NCBI RefSeq assembly: GCF_003369795.1 | Contig: NZ_CP026730.1 | Coordinates: 5,633,001 to 5,697,000 of the forward strand | Source of the DNA: Streptomyces sp. CB09001 | Lineage (GTDB): Bacteria; Actinomycetota; Actinomycetes; Streptomycetales; Streptomycetaceae | DNA length: 64,000 nucleotides | Direction of reading: 5' to 3' | Part shown: positions 45,489-54,382 of the stretch, piece after piece | Layout: the number at the start of each line of letters is the position of its first letter | How positions within the stretch are numbered: position 1 is the stretch's first letter | Program-made: the position numbers and the translations under genes | Notes under the pieces: generated by a model | Told to the model about the DNA's origin: nothing | The model's input: only the letters and a program-made list of their open reading frames with translations | Database searches by the model: none

Positions 45489-46601
45489 TGCGGCAGCTCC
45501 CACAGTCCCTCGGCCAGCCCGTTCACGCTCGGCTTCGGCGCTGGTTCTTGCGGAATCCAGACGCTTTCGTCGATGGCGGCATCGCAGTCGAGCTGTAGGA
45601 GCTGGCCGAATCGGATGCGCTCATCCCGGCTCCTGAACAGGGTGTCATCGCCTTGCAGATAGTCGGCCCAGGCGCGTACGAGCTGGTAGACGGCATTGTT
45701 GCGTTCCAGCCGCTTGATCTTCTGGACGTACTCGGCGTCGAACAGGGAGTCGCGGTGACCGTCGATGGTGAAGTGGTAGGTGGGGTTGATCTCCAAGAAC
45801 CACTGCTCACTCCAGCGGCGGAAGTACAGGCTGGCAGCGTAGTGACGGCAGAAGCTGATCTTGGTCTGGTCGTCCTTGCCGAAATACGGGGTGAAGAAGG
45901 TGCGTCCGCGGCTGCCTCGGTAGCGGCCTTTGATCTTCCGGCGGGACCGGTCGGGCGGGGCCTGCATATAGACGACCTTCTTGGTGGGATGCCAGACCAA
46001 CTCGGGATGGTGGGCGGAGCGCAGCGTGAAGTTCAACAGGGACACGAAGCGCCGCTGCAGGTCGGGGTCCTCGGTGGTCGCCCATTCCTCACTGAGGACG
46101 GAGGTGACCGGCCCGTCGCAGAGCACGGCCAGCGGGCCCTCGTCCAGTCGGCACAGCGAGAAGATCCGTCCGGCAGCCAGGACGAAGCCGCTCTCGAACT
46201 GGTTGCCGTTCGATCGCATCCGCTCCCAGGCATCGCCGCGGTCACGACAGGGCGTGGACGCCTCGTAGATGAGTGGGGCGAAGCCCTCAACCTTGAGGAG
46301 GTTCGAGACCAGCTGTTCGCTTCCTTCGAGCCGCGGCAACGGCTCCCCCACGGGTACGCCCAGGGCCGACAGTCGGCTGAAGGCGTCGGGGTCGAAGCGG
46401 TCTGCGGCCTTGTCGAACTGAACGACCCGCCGGGCTTTGCGTTCAGGGTCGGCGAACCAGGTGTCGACGCGCTTCCACCATGCTTGTTGGATACGCAGGT
46501 CGACGCAGATGAGCACGACTGGTCGCCCCAGCCGAAGCCAGTAGGTGATGTGGTCGGCCTTAGAGGTCGTCTCAACTGGCTTGATCGCTAAGCTGATCGC
46601 T

Positions 46602-47407
46602 GTGATGGCCATGGTGGAGCGTCTGGTCCCAGACGGGTTGTGGGAGTTGTTCCAGCGGGTGGTTCCAGCGGCGCCGGTACGACCGCAAGGTGGCGGACGA
46701 CGCCGGTATGGGGACCGACAGGTGCTGGCTGCCATCCTGTTCGTCGCCACGAGCGGTTGCACGTGGCGGCAGCTGCCTCCGGTCTTCGGTCCGTCCGGGC
46801 CGACCGCGCACCGCCGCTTCGGCGAGTGGAGCAGGGCCCGGGTGTGGGGCAAGCTGCACCGTCTGGTCCTGGACGAACTCGGCGCCCGTGGCGGATTGGA
46901 CTGGTCGCGCTGCGCGATCGATTCGGTGAACATGCGGGCCCTCAAAGGGGGGACCTGACGGGTCCGAATCCCGTAGATCGCGGCAAGAAAGGATCAAAGA
47001 TCCACCTGATCACAGAGCGGACCGGTCTGCCCCTCTCCATCGGGATCTCGGCTGCGAACACGCACGACAGCCAGGGCCTCGAACCTCTCGTCCGTGGCAT
47101 CCCACCCATCCGGTCCCGCCGCGGTCCGCGTCGCCGTCGACCGGCCAAGCTGCACGGCGACAAGGGCTACGACTTCGACCGTCTGCGCTCGTGGCTCCGC
47201 TCCCGCAACATCACACCACGCATCGCCCGCCGGGGCATCGAATCCTCCCAGCGTCTCGGCCATCACCGTTGGACCGTAGAGCGCACGGTGGCATGGCTGT
47301 CCGGGTGCCGCCGTCTGCATCGTCGCTACGAGCGTAAGGCCGAACACTTTCTGGCATTCGCCGGCATCGCCGCCGCCCTGATCTGCTACCGCAGGCTGAC
47401 AACCTGA
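46602..47407 (+). CDS. IS5-family transposase of element 3, two frames joined by -1 frameshift
   Basis: Frame 1 (GTG 46602 or ATG 46605/46611) encodes MVERLVPDGLWELFQRVV...DWSRCAIDSVNMRALKGGT and stops at 46958. Frame 2 (-1) encodes NPVDRGKKGSKIHLITERTG...LHGDKGYDFDRLRSW...RWTVERTVAWLSGCRRLH and stops at 47407. The switch is at AAAGGGGGG (46944-46952). Confidence 0.82.
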
Positions 47408-47476
47408 CCGGTGGCACCTCCGAACTGGGATGATCGATGATCCTGCCGCGATGACGACACACCCGTGAGGAGCCAC

Positions 47477-48076
47477 ATGACCGACTACCTGCCCGCAACC
47501 ATGGCGATGCTCGGCCCGGGCCAGAACCGCTATGCGGACCCTGCCTCCTGGGACCATCTCCACGGCGAGCTCGGCGTGCGGTTGCCGACCGACTACCAAA
47601 CCCTCGTCGACGCGTACGCTCCGATCCAGCTCAACGGCCACTTGACTTTGCACCACCCTGCCACCGAGCGCTGGAACCTGGGCGGCTGGATACGAGACAC
47701 AGCTCGTATCTGGTCCGACGTGCCGTGGGACGGTCTGGACCCGGACGAGGACCCTCGGCTGCTGTTCGGACTCTCGGAGTTGAGCTTCGGCACCCCCAGC
47801 GGATTGTGGCCGATCGCCAGCACCGACCGCGGCGAGACGGTCTTCCTCGTCGCGGCGGGAACCGCAGACCCCTGGCTGCTGGTCGAAGACGGCGAAGGCG
47901 GATGGGCACGCTACGACATGAGCTTCTCTGAATGGCTCTACCGCTACCTTCTCGGCGAAGACATGGCCGGCCCTAACACCGCTGCCTTCTACCCCGGCCC
48001 GGTACAGCTGCGCCGACTTCCGATGACCGCCGACGAACGGCCAGAGCCCTGGAAGGGGCCAGCCCGCGGAATGTAA
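47477..48076 (+). CDS. SMI1/KNR4 (SUKH) family protein carried by IS element 3
   Basis: A 199-residue protein (WDHLHGELGVRLPTDYQTLVDAY, then FGTPSGLWPIASTDRGETVF, WARYDMSFSEWLYRYLLGE), a clear SUKH fold. ATG at 47477 with GAGGAG 5 nt upstream. It ends 65 bp before the right IS end. Related only in fold to the SUKH protein of element 1. No cognate toxin nearby. Confidence 0.82.
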   Translation: MTDYLPATMAMLGPGQNRYADPASWDHLHGELGVRLPTDYQTLVDAYAPIQLNGHLTLHHPATERWNLGGWIRDTARIWSDVPWDGLDPDEDPRLLFGLSELSFGTPSGLWPIASTDRGETVFLVAAGTADPWLLVEDGEGGWARYDMSFSEWLYRYLLGEDMAGPNTAAFYPGPVQLRRLPMTADERPEPWKGPARGM

Positions 48077-48505
48077 CCCGGCCTGTCACAGCAGCCACAG
48101 ACACCCACTACGTTGCTCGGAGAACCAAACGAGACGACCTCTTACACGTGAACTTGAATCCCGTCGCCGTCTCGCCCCGAAATCCGACTTCTGTGCCTTT
48201 CACTTGAGCCAGGACGGCGACACCGGTGACTTCCCGGTCGACATCCACGAACTCGATCTGCCCGTCGACGGCGAAGTCACGTTTGGTGTCGTTCCACACA
48301 TGGCCGGCATCGGAGACGGCCTTGTCGACGAATGCTTCACCCCGGTACCCAGCCCGCTGCTGGACACTGCGCTTCGGCATCCGATCAGTGCTCCGAGAAA
48401 CGCACACATGTGTGCTCCGCAGCCCTGCTGAATCTGGGCGGCCGACGGCGCGCTTTGTTGTCCCACCCCATGCAGTGATCCTCCGTCGTTCGCGCGTGGT
48501 CCGAG

Positions 48506-49145
48506 TCAACTCAGGATAAGAGGGACCACTGACAATGACCTGTGCACGTCCTTCGGGAAGAGTGAACCCGGAGGCTGGGTACCTGAACGTTTCGAGGTCC
48601 ACACGGCAGCGGGGCCTGCTGAATGATCAACCTTTGTTTGGCTTGGGGCGAAGCGGCCGCGGGCGCGGCGACGGCCGAACTCCTCGAGTTCGGCCGTGGT
48701 CAAGAGGCGGCACGCAGCGAACACGTCGATCAGATCACGCGGCACTCCGCAGTCGGCGAGAGCGCGGATCTTCGTCCCGATCACGTCCTCCTCCGCGAGG
48801 ACAAGCCTGTACGGGTTCTGGGGGACGGCCGCCAGAAGATCTCCTTGAGAATGCCGACCTCACGTCCTGCCCGGTGGCTGAGCCGGTTACGGTTAAACGG
48901 GCGGCCAGCGGGGCGGTCTCGAGCGCCTGCACCTTCCAGTCCCGGCTTCCAGACCCTACGGAGGGGCTGCGATGGCGGCCGCGGGCGCCGGGTTGTCGGT
49001 GGCGATATCGAGGTCCTGGCGGGGGCGGTTTACAAGGTGGTGCGCCCGCACGGCGTATCCGCCAGTGAGGACCAGGGGTGTACGGGGAGCCGAGCGCAGT
49101 CACATCCGCCAGCAGCCACGTGTGGAGCCCCGGCATGTCCGTCAC
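48506..49145 (-). pseudogene. AbiEii-like nucleotidyltransferase toxin, frameshifted
   Basis: GTG at 49145, then VTDMPGLHTWLLADVTALGSP. The nucleotidyltransferase core LTGGYAVRAHHLVNRPRQDLDIATDN is in another frame, followed by an in-frame stop (AAPP*), WKVQALETAPLAARLTV, and VIGTKIRALADCGVPRDLIDVF. At least two frame changes and a stop. AbiEii proteins are nucleotidyltransferase toxins of abortive-infection loci. Coupled by GTGA overlap to the upstream partner, also broken. Confidence 0.75.
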
Positions 49146-49533
49146 GAGGCTGCCCGAGTGCGGGAGGCGAGCTCGGGGAAGGTGTCCTCCCAGACAGTGC
49201 GCACGGTGCGACCGACGAGTGTGCACAGCATCGGCCACAGCTGGAGGAGCAGGTCCTGGTTGAGATAGAGGGGCAGATCATCGTGCAGGCCCTCGTGTAG
49301 GACGGTGCGCTGCAGGCCCATGCGCTGGCGTGGCTTGCTGAGGTCGTACGAGGTCATCCCGGACCAAGCCATGTGCGGCGGCAGCGCCACGCCCCCTGAG
49401 TGGGTCCCTGCAGCTCGGCCAGCGACTCCGGTAGGCGCCGCCGCAACTTCTCCCGGTACAACGCGAGATCCTCGGCGTTCGCTCCCGAGAGGGCCCTCGG
49501 CGCGGGTGCGGGGCGCTGTGGGCTGGAAGGCAT
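49142..49533 (-). pseudogene. AbiEii partner gene, frameshifted
   Basis: ATG at 49533 opens MPSSPQRPAPAPRALSGANA and ...LRRRLPESLAELQGPTQG. One frame over, VALPPHMAWSGMTSYDLSKP and LHEGLHDDLPLYLNQDLLLQ...WEDTFPELASRTRAAS completes the protein. Joined, they give ~130 residues, the size I associate with the gene that precedes AbiEii-type genes in streptomycetes. Alternatively two small ORFs with an ATGA overlap (49357) are read. Confidence 0.6.
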
Positions 49534-49770
49534 GACTCCATTGTCGTGGCCGGCCAAGTGGTGCGGATCATGATGTGCGAGCCGGTGTCCGCAGTGAACG
49601 CAGTCGAGCTCACGCAGGGGGAGCTGGTCGTGCCAGCCAGTTCCGCCCCCAGGAGAGATGGCTAGTTCGTCATGACGCTCGTTTGACGCTCTGGGCGTCC
49701 GTATGCAGGACAGCGAGCCGAGAAAGAGGCTTTGACCTGGCCTTTTCCGAGACTCGCTCAGGCCGACATC
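49534..49770. other. Spacer before attachment copy B
   Basis: Contains two TGACGCTC repeats (49673, 49684) and a stretch CTTTGACCTGGCCTTTTCC...CTCGCTCAGGCCGAC. That stretch recurs before copies C and D, so the shared unit extends ~80 bp left of the coding core. Confidence 0.55.
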
Positions 49771-49839
49771 TTTCCGATGACCTCGCACGTGGAGTGCCTG
49801 GCGATTCTCGAACCTGCTGGCAAGGGGTCCTGACCTGCG
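49771..49839 (+). other. Attachment-site copy B
   Basis: Encodes IFPMTSHVECLAILEPAGKGS then stop, in the same frame as the methyltransferase C-terminus, followed by CCTGCG. It marks the junction between the Argonaute/HEPN island and the Doc/TIR island. Confidence 0.8.
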
Positions 49840-50092
49840 CTTTTCTTGCCCGGGTGGGTTGCTCGACCTGTTTTCCTCCGTGCAGCGGGTTCCAGCGGAC
49901 GGATCACTCCTGTAGTTCGCTGACCTGCGGATTCGTGCGCGAGGTGCATGCATCGGTCACTCCTTCAGAGGGTCGTTCGGAGATTCGTGACGCTCGAAGC
50001 GGAAGTCTCTGCTGCACCGCCGCAGGCGATGCGAGTGACCATTCCGGCCCCACTTTCCTTGGAGGCCGAGAACGCGGCCGACCGCACCACTT

Positions 50093-50111
50093 TGATACCG
50101 GTCAGGTATCA
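50093..50111. promoter_or_regulatory. Inverted repeat TGATACC-GGTCA-GGTATCA, antitoxin operator
   Basis: Lies 8 bp upstream of the RHH gene. The same motif with one change precedes the second RHH gene at 57431-57449. Ribbon-helix-helix antitoxins usually bind such repeats to repress their own operon. Confidence 0.65.
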
Positions 50112-50118
50112 TGGCTGT

Positions 50119-50313
50119 ATGGCGATGACTCTCCGGCTCCCCGACGACCTTGACGCGAAGCTCACCGAGCGGGCTCGTCGGGAGGGCCGTAGCAAGCAGG
50201 AACTTGCCATTGAGGCCATCCGTGACGCGCAGAACCGGGCCGAGCTGAAGGTCGATGACGTTCTGGCCGAGCTGATGGACAGCGATGCGGAGATCCTGGA
50301 CTACCTGAGGTGA
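50119..50313 (+). CDS. Ribbon-helix-helix antitoxin (Phd/RHH-like)
   Basis: A 64-residue protein. MAMTLRLPDDLDAKLTERAR is a classic RHH DNA-binding start, and the acidic C-terminus (DVLAELMDSDAEILDYLR) would neutralise the toxin. ATG at 50119, stop overlapping the Doc start (GTGA). A nearly identical copy lies at 57456. Confidence 0.85.
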   Translation: MAMTLRLPDDLDAKLTERARREGRSKQELAIEAIRDAQNRAELKVDDVLAELMDSDAEILDYLR

Positions 50314-50702
50314 CTGGCGTGCGCTACCTCCAGCTCGACGAGGTCCTGGCCATCGCCCGCGCGGTCAACGGCACCGAGCACAGCGTGCGCGACATGGGCC
50401 TTCTGGTGTCAGCGATCGAGCGACCCCGGACGAACGTGTTCGGGGCCGAGTTGTATCCCACGTTGCACGAGAAGGCGGCGGCATTGCTTCACTCCGTTGC
50501 CCGTAATCACGCGCTGATCGACGGCAACAAGCGCACCGCCTGGCTCGCCATGCGTGTCTTCCTGCGGTTCAACGGCGTGAGCCCCAGTACCGTCCCGCCG
50601 CCCGTCTCCGTTGCTGGACCGTTCGTCGAGGACGTCGCGCAGGACAACGTCGATGTACCGGTCATTGCAAAGCGCCTGGCGGTCTGGTTCCCCGTTTCCT
50701 GA
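50310..50702 (+). CDS. doc: Doc/Fic-family toxin
   Basis: A 130-residue Fic protein. The motif HALIDGNKRTAW (His67, Asn73, Lys74, Arg75) matches the Doc/Fic loop HxFx(D/G)xNKR. Doc phosphorylates EF-Tu; other Fic proteins AMPylate targets. GTG start coupled to the antitoxin. Appears intact. Confidence 0.87.
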   Translation: MTGVRYLQLDEVLAIARAVNGTEHSVRDMGLLVSAIERPRTNVFGAELYPTLHEKAAALLHSVARNHALIDGNKRTAWLAMRVFLRFNGVSPSTVPPPVSVAGPFVEDVAQDNVDVPVIAKRLAVWFPVS

Positions 50703-50808
50703 CGTTCGACGACGCAGGGCAGGACACGCGCGTGCCCTGCCCACGAGCTGTCGAACGCCACCCACACATGGCCGCAGTGGCTGGCTCGGGAGTATCGGGC
50801 TGTGCCAA

Positions 50809-51264
50809 TCAAAGGGCTCCGACGCCCCGCACTGGGTCCTCTGCCACGGCGTTACGTACCCGGCTCCGTCGCGATCGTCGCCTCCTGGACCAACGGCGCG
50901 ACGGGGGATTCCTGGGGCGCCGCAACGGTGCCCGACTGGACGACGAGGCCATGCTGGACTCCCCGCTGACGCGGTTGTCCGCCGTGCGCCGACTGCGTGC
51001 CGCGGACGCCGAGAGTTGTAGTAACGAGGTCAGCAGAGCACGCAGCGCCTCACCGCTCCCGTCGTCGGCATCCGCGAGTCGGCGCAGACGGTCACCGTAT
51101 CGTCGGCTGATCTCGCGGGCGGTGCTTTCACGTTCCGTGGCGTCAGCGGCGGGGAGCAGATTCCTCGCGTCCTGCAGGTCGTTGAACGTGTTGGGGTCCG
51201 CACCTGCGCGGGTCGGGTACCGCCCGACAAGTTCCCGGGTCTGTGTCCAGGAATCGGTGACCAT
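50809..51264 (-). CDS. Hypothetical protein following the TIR operon, probably frameshifted
   Basis: A helical stretch VTDSWTQTRELVGRYPTRAG...ARNLLPAADATERESTAREI, then a Ser/Arg-rich tail that looks out of frame. Upstream in the same frame, TANWPFAASGATTLVSLM extends the protein, and an ATG with GGAG at 51320 is one base out of frame with it. That suggests a one-base shift at the start. Last gene after the membrane-protein gene. Confidence 0.45.
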   Translation of the reverse strand: MVTDSWTQTRELVGRYPTRAGADPNTFNDLQDARNLLPAADATERESTAREISRRYGDRLRRLADADDGSGEALRALLTSLLQLSASAARSRRTADNRVSGESSMASSSSRAPLRRPRNPPSRRWSRRRRSRRSRVRNAVAEDPVRGVGAL

Positions 51265-51329
51265 GAGAGAGACCAGTGTGGTGGCACCCGACGCCGCGAA
51301 CGGCCAGTTCGCTGTCCATGTGTCTTCTC

Positions 51330-52397
51330 CTAGGCGAGGGGAGAGCCGGAGGCGGGTGCCTCGTCGTCGTCCGGGGCGAGGGACGCCGGCGGATCGAAGT
51401 GGTGCTGAATCTCCTCGGCGGTCTCGTGGCGGTTCTGCTCCTTGATGAGGCCGGCGATCTGTGCGGCGAGCATCGGACGGCGTACGTCACCGTCGGTGAA
51501 ACCGATGCTGTTCAGGAAGTCGGAGAGATGCATCGTGGCCGTTTCCCGTCCCTGCGGCGCCGAGGGAGGCTCCTCCCTGGGAAAGTCCGACGTCGTCGGC
51601 TCGCCGGCCTGCTGAGAGATCAGATCCCGAAGCCGTTCGGGAATGTCGGTGTCATTGGCCGCCGAGGTGAGCTGAGCGAGCAGGGCCAGGTCGTTCACCG
51701 TATGCTCCACGTGTTCGTCGTTCTTGGTGAGCCACCAGACCACAGCGCTGCCGGTGTTTTTGAGGACGTCCTCGCCCAGGTACCGGCGCCTGCTCTGTTC
51801 GTACTTGCGCTGGTGTACCCAGACTTCCTCGTCCTTGCGTACGTCGGCGAGCTTGTCGAGGCGTTCCTGGTCCCGTTCCGCCAGGACGAGCTGGATGTTC
51901 TCCGCCATCGCCTGGAGGTGTCCGGTGGGCTCGGGCAGCATCCGGCTGAGGGCGCCGGACAGTTCCTGCTCGACGAGTGAGGCCCGGACTGGTTCTCGTT
52001 GCTCGGTGATGGCGCGGGCCCGCTTCAGGACCGCGTCGACGGCGAGACCCGCCGGGTTGAGAACGGGGCCACTCACGGAAGCGTCGACGAGGTACCAACG
52101 CACGGTCGCGGAGAAGGCGAAGTCGTAGTCGGCCCACTTGCTGGGCAGCACGACCTGGCTGACACGCTGTTCCGTGCGTTCCACGGGGGCGGCCGTGAGC
52201 TGTTCCTCGAAAGCCACCGGTACTGTGCCGCGGCGCATCGCGGCGATCCGGAAGACGACTGCGGGGACGACGAACAGCAGCACTGCCAGCAGTGGCCAAG
52301 TCCATGCCGGCCACCGCTGAGTCAGACCGACGATGCTCAGCAGGAGGCCGCTCAGAACGGTGAGGAAGACGGTTGTGGTTTTCCGTGCGGTGGTCAT
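51330..52397 (-). CDS. Two-helix membrane protein, SPFH/band-7-like, last of the TIR operon
   Basis: A 355-residue protein. Two hydrophobic helices (about 8-27 and 33-50) are followed by a soluble domain (DYDFAFSATVRWYLVDASV...AVDAVLKRARAITEQREPVRASLVEQELSGALSRML) whose pattern resembles SPFH/band-7 modules. A charged coiled-coil (LAERDQERLDKLADVRKDEEV) and a disordered tail complete it. ATG overlaps the upstream stop (ATGA). The band-7 call is weak; the topology is clear. Confidence 0.65.
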   Translation of the reverse strand: MTTARKTTTVFLTVLSGLLLSIVGLTQRWPAWTWPLLAVLLFVVPAVVFRIAAMRRGTVPVAFEEQLTAAPVERTEQRVSQVVLPSKWADYDFAFSATVRWYLVDASVSGPVLNPAGLAVDAVLKRARAITEQREPVRASLVEQELSGALSRMLPEPTGHLQAMAENIQLVLAERDQERLDKLADVRKDEEVWVHQRKYEQSRRRYLGEDVLKNTGSAVVWWLTKNDEHVEHTVNDLALLAQLTSAANDTDIPERLRDLISQQAGEPTTSDFPREEPPSAPQGRETATMHLSDFLNSIGFTDGDVRRPMLAAQIAGLIKEQNRHETAEEIQHHFDPPASLAPDDDEAPASGSPLA

Positions 52398-54382
52398 GGT
52401 CGAGTACCCCCGGGTGAGGTCGTCGGCGGTGTGGCCGGAGCGATGCCTTGAGCCGCGCTGATCTTGCGGAGCAGCAGGCCGGTGATCTCCGCGGCCCGCG
52501 CCGCATCTCCCGGGCCGGTGCGCTCGGCGTCGCGGGCGCACGTGTACAGCAGAGCAAAGACCTTGCCGCGTTCCTCTGTGCACCGCTGTGCCGCGCTGAC
52601 GAGGAGGTCGAGCAGGAGCCCGCCGTGCGGTCCGGCGTCGGCGGCCACCCAGTGAAACCAACGGCGTACTTCGGCCTGCCACTGCGGAGGCGGCAGTTCG
52701 GCCAGTACCGCGTGCCAACAGGTCGTCAGGGAGCCCTGTGCGCCCTGTTCGTCGACCAGCGTGTGCGAGGTGCCGGTGTGCTGTGTCAACAGTTCGGGGT
52801 CGCTGGCCTGGAGGAAGATCCCGAGATTGGCGGGTGAGAAGTCGGAATGGGCGAGACGGTCGAGCAGCACGCGGTGCAGTCGGCGGCTGCGCGCCACCAG
52901 CTCGCACAGCGCCTGCCGGGCACGCGTCGTGCCGCGCTCACGCCGGGCCAGGTGGTACAGCCTGACCAGGGCTTGATCGGGATGACTGGTCGCGAGGACG
53001 TCGGCACAGACGCGGACCAGCACCTGCGCGAGCTCCCCCTTCAGGCTCCGTTTGGCGCACCACTGGTAGATCTGCTCACGGAAGGCTCTGGCGTGCACCG
53101 GGTCCGCCAACCCGCAGGTGAGCGCATGAACAGCCGCTTCCAGACGAGGGCGGCTCGTCCCACCGGTGCTCCAGCCCTCGATGAGGGCCCCCAGCCCGTC
53201 CGCACGTCCGGTCCGCAGATATTCACCGGCCACTCGTTCCACCAGGCCGTCACGTACGACGGGGTCGAAGTGCGGGTCGTTCAGCTCCACCACGCTCGCG
53301 GCCCAGGTGCCGAGATGAGGGCGGAGATCGGGCATGTGGTCCCAGAAATGGGCACGAACGGCGGAGTCGAAGTCCAGCCTCTCGAACCGGACCTGTCCGT
53401 TGAGGGTGGCAGTGGCCGAGATCTCGAGGAGTCGCTCGGCGAGGTCCCGGTGTTGCAGCGGCGAGTCACCCTCCGACGGAGGCCCGAGGGCGCTCAGGAG
53501 TTGCTCGGCCGCGCGGTGAACGACATCGGCATGCGCCCCGTGCAGCATGGACACCGCGATCATCAGGGCCCGTTGGGGCGCCTCCCGTAGCTTGGTGACG
53601 AGCGCGGCGGCTTCCCGTCGGCCGTCGTTTCGCGCCCGCCAGGCCGCCTCACACCATTGACTGAATCCGTCTCCGGGCTGACCGGCCTCGCGTGCTCGGC
53701 GCACCAGGTCGGCGAATTCCGCGATCTCCCGCATCGGCCTGTTCGCCGTCAGGAACCCGGTGACGGTGCCATCCGGCCGGAGATATTGCTCAGGCGGCAC
53801 ACCGTGCAAGCGCAGATGCCGCCGCAGAACGCCGATTCCGGGTGGCTGTCCGAGCACCACACGGCAGTACTGGAGGTCGGCGTCGAGAATGCTGCGGGTC
53901 GGCATGACCACGACCAGGTGAGCCCGCTGCTCGTGCACGGCCTTGCGCAGCGCCGGGAGGTCGGCCTGGGCCGCGGCCCAGCGGCGGTCGTCCGCGGCGG
54001 ACAGATCCAGCAGCAACTGATCACCGGTCCCGACCAGAGCGGGGTCCTGGAGGGACAGCTCCCCCTCCTCACCGGGCAGGAGTTCGTGGAAGACACCACT
54101 GTCCCGGTGATGTTCGTGCAGCAGTACGCGGGCCGCAGCCGACCGGCCGATGCCCGGCGCACCGTCCAGGATGACGGTGCCGGTGTCGGCGAGTACGGCA
54201 CGAGCCTCACCCATGCGCGGCGGAGCGACCAGTACGTAGCGCAGTCGGTGGAGTTGGTCCTCGGCGATGCGGCGGAACGCCGGCTTGTCCGAGTCCTGCA
54301 GTTGCGTTCCGATGTAGACGTCGCCGGAGCCCGTGACCGTGACGCCCGAGTCCCGGACCCAGGTACTGGTGTACTGGCTCAC
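52394..54382 (-). CDS. P-loop protein with N-terminal beta-motif, TIR operon
   Basis: A 662-residue protein. Residues 1-30 contain TVTGSGDVYIGT, a motif echoed in the C-terminus of the upstream TIR protein. A P-loop variant GAPGIGRS (74-81; Lys replaced by Arg) and a Walker-B-like LLLDLSAADD (123-131) follow. The remaining 500 residues are helical, HEAT/TPR-like. It may be a divergent STAND-type sensor. It overlaps both neighbours by 4 bp. Confidence 0.7.
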   Translation of the reverse strand: MSQYTSTWVRDSGVTVTGSGDVYIGTQLQDSDKPAFRRIAEDQLHRLRYVLVAPPRMGEARAVLADTGTVILDGAPGIGRSAAARVLLHEHHRDSGVFHELLPGEEGELSLQDPALVGTGDQLLLDLSAADDRRWAAAQADLPALRKAVHEQRAHLVVVMPTRSILDADLQYCRVVLGQPPGIGVLRRHLRLHGVPPEQYLRPDGTVTGFLTANRPMREIAEFADLVRRAREAGQPGDGFSQWCEAAWRARNDGRREAAALVTKLREAPQRALMIAVSMLHGAHADVVHRAAEQLLSALGPPSEGDSPLQHRDLAERLLEISATATLNGQVRFERLDFDSAVRAHFWDHMPDLRPHLGTWAASVVELNDPHFDPVVRDGLVERVAGEYLRTGRADGLGALIEGWSTGGTSRPRLEAAVHALTCGLADPVHARAFREQIYQWCAKRSLKGELAQVLVRVCADVLATSHPDQALVRLYHLARRERGTTRARQALCELVARSRRLHRVLLDRLAHSDFSPANLGIFLQASDPELLTQHTGTSHTLVDEQGAQGSLTTCWHAVLAELPPPQWQAEVRRWFHWVAADAGPHGGLLLDLLVSAAQRCTEERGKVFALLYTCARDAERTGPGDAARAAEITGLLLRKISAAQGIAPATPPTTSPGGTRP

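Larger units (their letters stand above)
46563..48141 (+). mobile_element. IS5-family element 3 with SUKH passenger gene
   Basis: A 1579-bp element. Inverted ends GAGGTCGTCTCAACTGG and GAGGTCGTCTCGTTTGG with TTA on both sides (46560-46562, 48142-48144). Contents are a two-frame transposase and a SMI1/KNR4-family gene in the same direction. Excision with one TTA restores the DUF4365-APAZ frame, which proves the boundaries. Confidence 0.92.
45485..48380 (-). pseudogene. DUF4365-APAZ effector nuclease of a short-Argonaute system, split by IS element 3
   Basis: The 5' part (48380-48142) encodes MPKRSVQQRAGYRGEAFVDKAV...DFAVDGQIEF...VLAQVKG, a PD-(D/E)xK-like DUF4365 start. The 3' part (46562-45485) encodes KADHITYWLRLGRPVVLICVD, the rest of DUF4365, then an APAZ domain (RHYAASLYFRRWSEQWFLEI, PTYHFTIDG, IKRLERNNAVYQLVRAWADYL). 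Deleting 46563-48141 and one TTA gives an unbroken 437-codon frame (..GFKFTCKADHI..). DUF4365-APAZ plus short pAgo is the composition I recall for SPARDA systems, which degrade nucleic acid on plasmid or phage detection. Confidence 0.88.

Noticed and set aside
43776..45503. A genuine 575-residue Argonaute-transposase fusion protein
   Set aside because: The fusion arises because the IS happens to be open in the same frame; the joint lies exactly at the IS end and TTA duplication.
51143..51330. ATG at 51320 as start of a 58-residue protein (MDSELAV...)
   Set aside because: Although preceded by GGAG, its frame is noise; the neighbouring frame has the protein-like sequence, so a frameshift is likelier.
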